DNA from: Treponemataceae bacterium
GTDB lineage: Bacteria > Spirochaetota > Spirochaetia > Treponematales > Treponemataceae
Reading direction: 5' to 3'
NCBI GenBank assembly: GCA_024402435.1
Contig: JAKSTU010000010.1
Location: 1 to 64,000, forward strand
DNA: 64,000 bases
The notes under the pieces were generated by a model that did not search any database, was not told where the DNA came from, and saw only the letters and a list, made by a program, of their open reading frames with translations. This document shows positions 1 to 7,461 of this stretch, piece after piece (positions within the stretch are counted from its first letter, which is position 1; each line of letters opens with the position of its first letter). A program made the translations under genes and the position numbers.

Positions 1-21
1 GGTTTTTAAAAGAGGTATTAT

Positions 22-1800
22 ATGGAAAAAAATCATTTGTCTGTTACTTTTATCATTTGCTGCATTTTTATGCTCTGTCTGACAGCCTGCAGCAAAAAAG
101 AACCGGCTCCCGATCCTGTTGATTATACTCTGAGTTTTTATGAAGCCTGTGCATTCGGAAATGTTGAAACCGTTGAATATCATCTTGAGAAAGGAGTCGG
201 AGTAAACGAACTTGATGAAAACGGTTTTCCTCCGTTGTATTACGCAGTTCTTGGCGGAAATCCGGATCCTTACGGAAAAGCTCTGGACAGTGTGATTAAT
301 GCGCTGAAGAACGACAAAGACGAAGATTTGTATGCAGCTTTGGATACACTTGCAGAAGTAAAATCAAATTCTGCGGTTGTTGACCTTCTTCTGCAGAAGG
401 GTGCAAATATCAGTCTTATGGACCGCAGAAAAATCCCAGTTACCGCATATGCAGCAATTTTCGGGAATTCTTCGGAAACGTTGAAAACTCTTGTAAATGC
501 CGGCGGGGACTTGAATTGCGAAATAACAATTCAGTATCCGTGCAGTCTGCTTTCTTTTGCATGCATGATTAATACCAATGAAGAAGTAATTGACTACCTT
601 TGCGTTGAAAGTGCAAAAATCGGAAATTCAAACAATTATGGAACCACGCCGATTATGTGGGCTGCCATGTACAATGCAAATCCCGGAGTAATCAACATAT
701 TGAAGAAAAACGGCGCTGACATCAACGATCCCAGTCATAAAAACGGTTATACCCCGCTTATCTGGTCCGTAAGATGCAACAGAAACCCTGCAATGACTGA
801 AAAACTGCTGCAGTTGGGTGCAGATCCTTATGCACCGGATAATGACGGACGGAGTGCTTTCCTTTGGGCGGTTGCTTCTGCAAAAAAAGATCATTTTGAG
901 AAACTGATTTCCGCAAAAGCTCCGGATTACCCGGTTCTGAAAGAAGCACTCGCTTTGGCAGTTGACTCTGATGATCAGATGTTCGGAATGCTTGTTGACC
1001 ACATGAAAGAGCGTTTTTCAGAGTTCAAAGAAGAACTCGGAGCTGATCTGCAAGGACTGGTTAATGTTGTGATCTTTACTGACAATCTTGTGGAATTCGA
1101 AAAACTTACTTCTTTTGTATTCAATCCTGAGTATTTTGGTCAGCTTTCTGCATACATGGACGACAAAGATTTTGCTGCAAATCCTTATTCCTGTTCTTTA
1201 GTTGTTGCTTCTTTTTATGGTGCCGGTCAGATTGCAGAAAACCTTATTGCAAAAATTCCTGCATCAGAAACTATGGATATTGATGACCAGGTTTCTGCAA
1301 TGAACTTCTTATATTGGGGTGAAGAGGAACTTCTTGAAAAATTCCTCAAGGCACCCTTCATCAATGTGCATCAGAAAAACTCAGATGGCCGGACATTGCT
1401 TTACGAGGCCTGTGACAATGGATATTATTCAGCGGCAAAAATTCTTCTGGAACGGGGCGCTGATCCTGACACGACTTGTGCCCATGACAAGAACCGGACT
1501 CCTCTTCTGACAGAGTGTTACAAGAAGGAGCCTGACTTGAAGATTGTAAAACTGCTTCTTCAGAATGGTGCAACTGTTTCTGTAAAAGACACGGACGGAG
1601 TTTTTCCTCTTGTTGCGGCAGTCTGGGCAAATGAGACGGATTCTGTTGTAAAGGAGCTGATCAGCAACGGGGCAAACACAAAAGAAAAATACTCCGGAAA
1701 ATATGTTTATGCATATTGCAATGACACAATCAGGGATTCTTACAAAGACACATACAATCTTCTGTATAGTGCCGCAAACGGATATGACTACTGGTGGTAA
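22..1800 (+). CDS. Ankyrin-repeat lipoprotein
   Basis: This is a predicted secreted lipoprotein of 592 residues. The N-terminus has a hydrophobic stretch ending in the lipobox LTAC, with Cys23 as the likely lipidated residue, followed by a charged linker. The rest shows degenerate ankyrin repeats, for example around residues 60-75, 200-285 (NGYTPLIW, LLQLGADPYAP), 455-490 (DGRTLLYEA, LLERGADPD) and 495-570. An AGAGG SD lies just before the ATG. Ankyrin repeats bind proteins; no enzymatic motif is visible. The next gene starts 4 bp after the stop, so the two are probably co-transcribed. Lipid anchoring and repeats are seen; the partner is unknown. Confidence 0.85.
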   Translation: MEKNHLSVTFIICCIFMLCLTACSKKEPAPDPVDYTLSFYEACAFGNVETVEYHLEKGVGVNELDENGFPPLYYAVLGGNPDPYGKALDSVINALKNDKDEDLYAALDTLAEVKSNSAVVDLLLQKGANISLMDRRKIPVTAYAAIFGNSSETLKTLVNAGGDLNCEITIQYPCSLLSFACMINTNEEVIDYLCVESAKIGNSNNYGTTPIMWAAMYNANPGVINILKKNGADINDPSHKNGYTPLIWSVRCNRNPAMTEKLLQLGADPYAPDNDGRSAFLWAVASAKKDHFEKLISAKAPDYPVLKEALALAVDSDDQMFGMLVDHMKERFSEFKEELGADLQGLVNVVIFTDNLVEFEKLTSFVFNPEYFGQLSAYMDDKDFAANPYSCSLVVASFYGAGQIAENLIAKIPASETMDIDDQVSAMNFLYWGEEELLEKFLKAPFINVHQKNSDGRTLLYEACDNGYYSAAKILLERGADPDTTCAHDKNRTPLLTECYKKEPDLKIVKLLLQNGATVSVKDTDGVFPLVAAVWANETDSVVKELISNGANTKEKYSGKYVYAYCNDTIRDSYKDTYNLLYSAANGYDYWW

Positions 1801-1804
1801 TTCC

Positions 1805-2824
1805 ATGAAAAAGCTTTTTTTTGTTCTGATTTGTACGCTTTTTTTGACAGGACTTCTGGCGGCAGAAACTCTGACGCTGGAAAAAGTCGGTACTTACAAA
1901 ACCGGAGACCAGCCTAAGCAGGTGATTTTTTCACCGGACAACAGGTTTATGGTGCTGCCGCTGCTTGATGACAAAGGTTTCCGGGTGATCAGTGCGGAAG
2001 ATGCTTCGGATTCAAGGATTGTAGAGCCGCCGGACGCCGAACTTCTTGGTTTTGCAGAAGGACTTTTTGTGCCTGAGAAAAACGCTTTTTTTGTTTCTCA
2101 GATGACAACGGGCAACATTTATGAATATTCGTATCCCGGGTTTGAGTACAAACGGACAATTTCTACAGGCGGTGAGTGGTCAAAGTTCATTGCCTGGTCT
2201 CCGGAGAAAAATCTGCTGGCAGTTTCCAACTGGCTTTCAAACGATGTAAGCCTGATTGATTATGACAGCGGAGAAGTTCTGCGCTATCTTAAAACCGGTG
2301 CCGCTCCCAGAGGAATGGCTTTTCTGAAGGGCGGGGAAGAAATCATTGTGGCCTGTTACGACGGCGGACAGGTTCAGAAATTCAGTGTTTCTGACGGAAA
2401 AAAACTTCTTGAGTACAAACTTGACAAAGCGTGCATGCGCCACCTTGTTCTTTCCGGTGATGAAAAAAAGTTTTATGTAAGCGACATGTTCCATTTTACG
2501 GTTCATGAAATGAATACTTCGAATTTTGCCATTACCCGGACATGGAAGGTATACAACAATCCGAATACAATCTGCCTGCTCAATGACAGATATCTTTTTG
2601 TTTCTTCCCGCGGCCCCAACAATCCCAAGGACTACACTTTAAGAAGCCCGAAAAACGGTGTGATTACCGTATTTGATGTTACGACCGGAACTGAAGTGTT
2701 CAAGGTGGAAGGCGGAAATCAGCCGACAGGGCTGGATGTTTCCAAAGACGGGCGATATCTTTGCAGTTCCAATTTTCAGGATGCAAACTGCGATCTGTAT
2801 GAAATCAAAATAACTCAGGACTGA
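1805..2824 (+). CDS. Secreted beta-propeller (YncE/YVTN-like) protein
   Basis: A protein of 339 residues with an N-terminal signal peptide (MKKLFFVLICTLFLTGLLAA, cleavage likely after LLAA) and repeated blades of the form 'sPDnrfmv...lidydsGev'. This resembles the 40-residue YVTN/YncE family of beta-propellers. I chose the ATG at 1805 because it gives a normal signal peptide; the longer frame starting at 1703 would run inside the preceding ankyrin gene. The 4-bp gap to that gene suggests translational coupling. It is probably periplasmic, with a binding or scaffold role; no catalytic residues are recognised. Confidence 0.8.
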   Translation: MKKLFFVLICTLFLTGLLAAETLTLEKVGTYKTGDQPKQVIFSPDNRFMVLPLLDDKGFRVISAEDASDSRIVEPPDAELLGFAEGLFVPEKNAFFVSQMTTGNIYEYSYPGFEYKRTISTGGEWSKFIAWSPEKNLLAVSNWLSNDVSLIDYDSGEVLRYLKTGAAPRGMAFLKGGEEIIVACYDGGQVQKFSVSDGKKLLEYKLDKACMRHLVLSGDEKKFYVSDMFHFTVHEMNTSNFAITRTWKVYNNPNTICLLNDRYLFVSSRGPNNPKDYTLRSPKNGVITVFDVTTGTEVFKVEGGNQPTGLDVSKDGRYLCSSNFQDANCDLYEIKITQD

Positions 2825-2858
2825 TCTGAATAGTGTTGAACCAGTTTTTTGAAAGATG

Positions 2859-3058
2859 TTTCGACTGCACTCACTGCGTTCGTTCCGCTCAACATGACAC
2901 ATTGGTGCACTCACTGCGTTCGTTCTGTGCAACATGACTGAGATCCTTCGACTGCGCTCAGGATGACATTTGGTGATGGTGCACAGGATGGCGTTTGGGG
3001 TTGGGGTGCCGGATGACAAAGCGGGGGATTCGCTGCATTGGTTCTATGCATCATGACA
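2859..3058. repeat. Array of 'CTTCGACTGCGCTCAGGATGACA'-type dispersed repeats
   Basis: The gap of about 500 bp (2825-3323) before mtnN begins with degenerate tandem units. GCACTCACTGCGTTCGTTC occurs at 2867 and 2907, a 40-bp period, each followed by an 'AACATGAC' tail. A hairpin unit ATCCT...AGGAT (2943-2964) and further decayed copies ending in 'GGATGACA' or 'CATGACAG' follow, up to about 3058. Translated on the minus strand these give CHPERSRR/CHVERNERSE-like strings, a hallmark of a dispersed intergenic repeat often misannotated as small proteins. No gene is supported here. A structured repeat and a small-RNA candidate fill the rest of the gap. Confidence 0.75.
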
Positions 3059-3062
3059 GGGC

Positions 3063-3154
3063 GGGGCCGGGGCTTGGGGCCGGCACCGGAGGCCCCAGGA
3101 GAATGGGGTGTGGCGAAGACTTCGGTCTAAGCCCAGGGGAAAGGCTTTTCCCCT
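3063..3154 (+). repeat. Structured repeat element, copy A
   Basis: Three consecutive potential hairpins are visible. The first is GGGGC...GCCCC (3069-3073 with 92-96 of the same hundred), followed directly by AGGAGAA. A middle hairpin is built on CGAAGACTTCG. The third is a strong stem AGGGGAAA/TTTCCCCT (3135-3154). The order and the joining sequences (GGGGCT...GCCCC, AGGAGAA, GGG, AAGC, AGGGGAA...TTTCCCC) match a second copy at 58936-59025. Neither copy ends in a clean U-tract, so a plain terminator is unlikely. The function is unknown. Confidence 0.55.
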
Positions 3155-3171
3155 CAAAATTAGGATTTAAA

Positions 3172-3230
3172 AATAAAAAAGACCGCCAAAGGAGGAGAAA
3201 AGCGGTCTTCTTTATATAATTGTTGCTGCT
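3172..3230 (-). ncRNA. Candidate small RNA with anti-Shine-Dalgarno terminator loop
   Basis: On the minus strand a good promoter (3237-3265) precedes a unit of about 59 nt ending in a perfect terminator. The stem AAGACCGC/GCGGTCTT (3202-3209 with 3179-3186) is followed on the minus strand by TTTTTTATTT. The 15-nt loop reads UUUUCUCCUCCUUUG, which is complementary to a consensus ribosome-binding site (AAAGGAGGAG). The unit lies in a gap between two plus-strand genes and cannot be the end of a known minus-strand gene. The promoter, stem and loop are seen; regulatory base pairing with mRNA leaders is inferred. The 5' end is approximate. Confidence 0.6.
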
Positions 3231-3236
3231 GATAAT

Positions 3237-3265
3237 GTTATAATGGCATTGAAAAAAAAAGTCAA
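3237..3265 (-). promoter_or_regulatory. Minus-strand promoter of the candidate small RNA
   Basis: Read on the minus strand, -35 TTGACT (3265-3260) is followed by a 17-bp spacer and -10 TATAAC (3242-3237). This is five of six matches in each box to the vegetative sigma consensus. The predicted start is near 3230. It points away from mtnN into the hairpin unit. Confidence 0.65.
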
Positions 3266-3323
3266 TGCAAAATGTTGCAAAGTTTGCAGTTTTTTGCGGT
3301 TAATTGCATTTGTGGAGGAATAC

Positions 3324-4022
3324 ATGAAAATCGGAATTATTGGCGCAATGGATGTGGAAGTATCAACTTTACAGCAACAGATGACAGATGTTGTTGTAAA
3401 AAACATTGCCCATCTGAAAGTTTATGAAGGAAAACTGGAGGGCAAGTCAGTTGTCCTTGTAAAATGCGGCGTCGGAAAAGTTAACGCTGCTTTGTGTGCA
3501 CAACTTCTGATCAGTTTGTGCGGTGTTACCCACGTCATCAATTCCGGTGTTGCAGGTGCTGTAGGTCCGGGGCTTGGCGTAATGGATCTGGTTGTTTCAA
3601 CAGACGCACTTTATCACGACATGGATGCAACCGGCTTCGGATACAAGCCCTGTCAGATTCCCGGTTTTGATACAATCGCATTCGAAGCAGATGCAGGCAT
3701 GATTTCAGCTACGCTCAAAGCTTATGCAGAAGGCGTGGAGCAGGGTGTGCTCAAGCGCAAAGCTGTTGCAGGCCGCATCGCAAGCGGTGACATTTTTGTT
3801 GACAACGCTCAGGTCAAAAAGCAGATTGTGGACAAATGCAATCCAATGTGCGTAGAAATGGAAGGTGCTGCAATTGCCCACACATGCTGGCTCAACAAAG
3901 TTCCTTTCGTGGTTATCCGCTGCATGTCAGACAGTGCGGAAAACACTGACGAAGTTTATCTTGAAGCAGAGGCCGCAGCCCAAAGTTCATGGGTAACGGC
4001 ACGCACTGTTGCTCTGCTTTAG
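3324..4022 (+). CDS. mtnN: 5'-methylthioadenosine/S-adenosylhomocysteine nucleosidase
   Basis: This enzyme cleaves adenine from methylthioadenosine and S-adenosylhomocysteine in the cytoplasm, for methionine salvage and removal of SAM by-products. The start MKIGIIGAM at 3324 has a GGAGG SD 7 nt upstream and gives 232 residues, the usual family length; the frame is open further upstream but without a site. Key features are Glu12 in GAMDVEV, the glycine-rich GVGKVNAAL and SGVAGAV segments, CVEMEGAAIAH (nucleoside-binding Met/Glu) and the catalytic Asp in RCMSDSAEN. It converges with the beta-glucuronidase gene with a 15-bp gap. Confidence 0.95.
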   Translation: MKIGIIGAMDVEVSTLQQQMTDVVVKNIAHLKVYEGKLEGKSVVLVKCGVGKVNAALCAQLLISLCGVTHVINSGVAGAVGPGLGVMDLVVSTDALYHDMDATGFGYKPCQIPGFDTIAFEADAGMISATLKAYAEGVEQGVLKRKAVAGRIASGDIFVDNAQVKKQIVDKCNPMCVEMEGAAIAHTCWLNKVPFVVIRCMSDSAENTDEVYLEAEAAAQSSWVTARTVALL

Positions 4023-4037
4023 TTTTTTTTGCGGGAC

Positions 4038-5855
4038 TCACTCTTTTGGTGTTGTGCCCCGTTTTCTGTAGAATTCCTGCATGACATAAAAGGCCAGTTT
4101 CTTATGGGTTTTGTCCTCGTTCAGAAGGCCTTTTGTGTTGCGTCCTTTCTGCCAGGCACTCATGCGGCGGGGAGTTCTGAAGTCAAAGAGAATCCACGGA
4201 CATGTTCCCTGAATGAAGGGGATTTTTTCAAAAAGTTCTGTCTGCCGGCGATAAATGTATTCCTGACAGGTTTCTGTTCCTTTCTGATCAATGGTTCCGT
4301 AGTGTCCGCTAAGGGCATCGGCACCGAATTCGCTGATTACAACAGGTTTTTCCGGCTGTGAGTTTGCCATGATCGTTTCAAGCTGCTCAAAGTGAGGATT
4401 GTACCAGCCGTAATATTCGTTAAGTCCTATTACATCAAGATACTGTTCAAGTCTGTCTGCAATCTTGAGATGAACTGTATCAACAAGACATGCTGCTGAG
4501 ACAAGGCGGGTCGGGTCGGTGGCGTGGGCAAACTGGGCAAGTCTGCTCATGAAAGAAAGCCGTTCGTCTGTGTCAGGGTTTTCGTTGCCTACAGACCAGA
4601 TGATTACACTGGCGCGGTTTTTGTCACGGCGGATAAGTTCTGCAAGCTGGTTTTCTGCGTCTGCATAAGTATCCGGATTTGAAAATGCAATGAGCCAGTA
4701 CACGGGGATTTCTTCCCAGAGAAGAAGACCGATTCTGTCAGCCAGTTTGGAAACCGCTTCGTCATGAGGATAATGTGCAAGGCGCATGAAGTTGCATCCC
4801 ATTTCTTTTGCAAGGCGGATGTTTTCTTCTGCTTCGGCAGGGGTTACGGCCTTTCCGTTGGCTGCGCTTTCTTCGTGACATGCGACGCCGTTAAGATAAA
4901 CGGGTTTGCCGTTGAGCACAACTTTGCCGTTTTTGACTTCAATTGTGCGGAAACCGACTGTGTCCGTAACGGTATCAGGGCCGGCTGAAACTTTTACTGT
5001 GTACAGGCGGGGATTTTCAGGACACCACAGTTCAAAATCAGAACAGCAGGGAACTTCAATTGTGAAAAGGCCTTTGCCGTTTGTCAAAGGAATGTCTGCA
5101 GAAAGACCGAGCTCTGCAATTTCCAGATGTGCGGAACCTGGAAGCGCTGTGTCTGCTGTGGCTCCGGAAACTTCTATTGTGCCGGACAAAGTGCGTTCTG
5201 TGCCCCGGTTCAGGGAAATTGAAAAATCACTGATGTAGCTTTCCGGCAGGCGGATCAGTTCAACACTGCGGGTAATTCCTCCGTAGTTGTACCAGTCTGT
5301 ATTAATGGAAGGAAGCTGTGTTTTGCGGCGGGTGTTTTCTGCCACTACGATAATGCGGTTTTCAAGCTGGAGAAACGGGGTTGCATCAAGATAAAAGGGT
5401 GTGGAACCGCCGCGATGAAAGCCTGCGAATTTTCCGTTGATGAAAACGCGGGCATTGTAATAAACGGCACCGAATTTGATTACCACCTTTTTTTCGCCGT
5501 GGTTTACATAATGGAATTTTCTTGTGTATACACCGGGGCCTTCAAAAAAAAGATATTCGGCTTTCTGTGTGTTCCATGTTCCGGGAACTTTGAGAGTTTC
5601 CCAGTCGTCAAAATCGTAGTCGCGGGGCAGGGAAAGTCCGGCTTCGTTGTAGTACTGTTCTTCATACCATTTTCCGCGGAGACAATAATCGTACTGGTCT
5701 GTTGAAAAGTTCCAGTTTCCGTCAAGTTTTTCCTTGTAGCGTCCTGCATCACAGATCATGTTCTGGACTGTGTAGTGCGGATCAATAAAATTCAGCTGAT
5801 AATCATCGTTGTGAATATCGCTGACAAAGTTCTGAATAACGCGTTTTTCTTCCAT
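4038..5855 (-). CDS. uidA: Beta-glucuronidase (GH2)
   Basis: A 605-residue GH2 enzyme predicted to hydrolyse beta-D-glucuronides. It has an N-terminal jelly-roll (about 30-200), an immunoglobulin-like domain (about 205-305) and a TIM barrel. The acid/base is Glu425 (SVGNEN) and the nucleophile Glu509 (VISEFGAD). The C-terminal motif Asn573-x-Lys575 (RNTKG) is the uronate-recognition N-x-K of true glucuronidases, so a galactosidase is unlikely. There is no signal peptide, so it is cytoplasmic. A GGAG SD precedes the ATG. It is divergent from the sugar ABC operon and shares its control region, fitting removal of glucuronic acid from imported oligosaccharides. Confidence 0.9.
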   Translation of the reverse strand: MEEKRVIQNFVSDIHNDDYQLNFIDPHYTVQNMICDAGRYKEKLDGNWNFSTDQYDYCLRGKWYEEQYYNEAGLSLPRDYDFDDWETLKVPGTWNTQKAEYLFFEGPGVYTRKFHYVNHGEKKVVIKFGAVYYNARVFINGKFAGFHRGGSTPFYLDATPFLQLENRIIVVAENTRRKTQLPSINTDWYNYGGITRSVELIRLPESYISDFSISLNRGTERTLSGTIEVSGATADTALPGSAHLEIAELGLSADIPLTNGKGLFTIEVPCCSDFELWCPENPRLYTVKVSAGPDTVTDTVGFRTIEVKNGKVVLNGKPVYLNGVACHEESAANGKAVTPAEAEENIRLAKEMGCNFMRLAHYPHDEAVSKLADRIGLLLWEEIPVYWLIAFSNPDTYADAENQLAELIRRDKNRASVIIWSVGNENPDTDERLSFMSRLAQFAHATDPTRLVSAACLVDTVHLKIADRLEQYLDVIGLNEYYGWYNPHFEQLETIMANSQPEKPVVISEFGADALSGHYGTIDQKGTETCQEYIYRRQTELFEKIPFIQGTCPWILFDFRTPRRMSAWQKGRNTKGLLNEDKTHKKLAFYVMQEFYRKRGTTPKE

Positions 5856-6118
5856 AAATATACTCCAAATTCAGGAATCGGGGCCGACTTTGTACGGTCG
5901 GTCAGGGCCTGAAATCCTCAGTTCAAGGTTAGAACGGCAAAAGTTCAAAGTCAATGTAAAAATTTGGTCAGTCATATTCAAAAATTTTCGTTGGAACATT
6001 CGGAATTTATAGATGAATCCAAAAAAATAAAATTTTACATTTTTTTTATATAAAAGTTGTATGTAAAAATCAGATTTTCGCCTTTAAGATACAATCAAGG
6101 TTTATACAAGGAGGACCT
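5856..6118. promoter_or_regulatory. Shared control region of uidA and the sugar ABC operon
   Basis: This 263-bp divergent region holds a minus-strand promoter for the glucuronidase (-35 TTGACT 5954-5949, 17-bp spacer, weak -10 TAACCT 5931-5926). The octamer ATGTAAAA occurs at 5954-5961, abutting that -35. An inverted pair TTTTACAT (6033-6040) and ATGTAAAA (6061-6068) lies on the ABC side in very A/T-rich DNA. These look like half-sites for one regulator acting on both directions. A GC-rich hairpin (CCGAC...GTCGG, about 5884-5901) sits in the glucuronidase leader. Sites are seen; the regulator is not in the immediate locus. Confidence 0.45.
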
Positions 6119-7399
6119 ATGAAAAAATTTGCTTTGGTACTTATGGTACTGGTACTTGCAATGGGCATGGTATTTGCAGGCGGAAAAAAAGAAACAAAAG
6201 CCGCTGACAATACTGTTACATTAAAATGGGCTTTGTGGGATTTGGCTTCTACAGTTTACTATCAGCCTCTCATCGATGCATTCGAAGCTGCAAACCCCGG
6301 AATCAAGATTGAAACACTCGATCTTGGTTCAGCAGAATATCAGACAATGCTCAGCACACAGCTGACAGGTGGTGACGATTCTATTGACGTTGCAATGATC
6401 AAAGACGTTCCCGGTTATGCAACACTGGTTAATGCAAACCAGCTGCTCAGCCTGAACGACTTTGTAAAGACAAACAAAATTGATCTGTCACAGTATGCAG
6501 GTCTTGCTGATCAGGTAACAATCAACGGTAACCTGTACGAACTGCCTTTCCGCAGTGACTTCAACGTTGTGTTCTACAACAAGGACCTGTTCGACGCTGC
6601 TGGCGTTGCATATCCTTCAAACGACATGACATGGGAAGACTTTGATGCACTGGCTCGCAAAATGACAAGCGGAACAGGTGCTAACAAAGTTTACGGATCT
6701 CACTACCACACATGGAGATCAATGGTTCAGTGTGCAGCTTTCCTGGACGGAAAAAACACTGCTCTTACACCTCCGTATGACTTCCTGAAACCCTACTACG
6801 AGCGCATCATTGCTCAGCAGAAAGACGGAATCTGTATGGACTATGCAGAACTCAAAACAACAAGCACACACTACTCCGGTGTTTTCTACAACAACTCAGT
6901 AGCAATGATGCAGATGGGTTCATGGTTCATTCCTACACTGATCGGACAGATCAAAGCCGGAAAAACAGAAGTTCAGAACTGGGGTATTGTTAAACTTCCT
7001 CACGCTGTAGGAACAAAAGCAGGAACAACAATCGGTACAATTACTGGTGTTGCAGTAAGCTCTGCTTCAAAACACAAAGATGAAGCTCTCAAATTCGTAT
7101 CTTTCATCTGTGGTGAAGCAGGTGCAAAAATCCTGGCAGAAACAGGAACATTCCCTGGTATCCTGAACGAAGATGTTGCAGAAATCCTTGCAAAAATGGA
7201 AGGATTCCCCGCAGATGCAAACTCAAAAGAAGCACTGCAGGTTTATGCTTCATTCCTGGAAATCGGATACAACCCGAAAGTTTCTCAGGTTGAACAGGCT
7301 CTGAACCGCTCACACGACAACATTATGACAATGAACTGCACAATTGATGAAGGTATTGCCACAATGACTGCCGAAGTAAAAGACATTCTCGGTAAATAA
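6119..7399 (+). CDS. Sugar ABC transporter substrate-binding protein
   Basis: A family-1 extracellular solute-binding protein of 426 residues, the capture component of an oligosaccharide importer. The signal peptide ends MVFAGGKKE. It has the usual n- and h-regions but Gly in place of the lipobox Cys, so it is more likely released by signal peptidase I (VFA/GG) than lipidated. The mature part shows SBP_bac_1 features (LKWALWDL, AFEAANPGIKIE, ELPFRSDFNVVFYNKDLFDAAG, MTWEDFDAL, MMQMGSWF). A strong AAGGAGG SD precedes the ATG. A hairpin terminator follows, so it can be made in excess over the permeases. Confidence 0.9.
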   Translation: MKKFALVLMVLVLAMGMVFAGGKKETKAADNTVTLKWALWDLASTVYYQPLIDAFEAANPGIKIETLDLGSAEYQTMLSTQLTGGDDSIDVAMIKDVPGYATLVNANQLLSLNDFVKTNKIDLSQYAGLADQVTINGNLYELPFRSDFNVVFYNKDLFDAAGVAYPSNDMTWEDFDALARKMTSGTGANKVYGSHYHTWRSMVQCAAFLDGKNTALTPPYDFLKPYYERIIAQQKDGICMDYAELKTTSTHYSGVFYNNSVAMMQMGSWFIPTLIGQIKAGKTEVQNWGIVKLPHAVGTKAGTTIGTITGVAVSSASKHKDEALKFVSFICGEAGAKILAETGTFPGILNEDVAEILAKMEGFPADANSKEALQVYASFLEIGYNPKVSQVEQALNRSHDNIMTMNCTIDEGIATMTAEVKDILGK

Positions 7400-7415
7400 C
7401 AACTGACTGACTTGG

Positions 7416-7446
7416 AGGCGCTGCTCAAAAGGCGGCGCCTTTTTTC
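7416..7446 (+). terminator. Attenuating terminator after the binding-protein gene
   Basis: The stem AGGCGC/GCGCCT (7416-7421 with 7435-7440) is followed by TTTTTT. It lies between the binding-protein gene and the permease genes of the same operon, so it probably sets the ratio of the two rather than ending the operon. Confidence 0.75.
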
Positions 7447-7461
7447 AAAGGACTCATTCCT

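Noticed and set aside
2639-3019. 126-residue minus-strand frame containing CHPERSRR
   Set aside because: It consists of the intergenic repeat plus the antisense of the beta-propeller gene; such peptides are well-known false genes.
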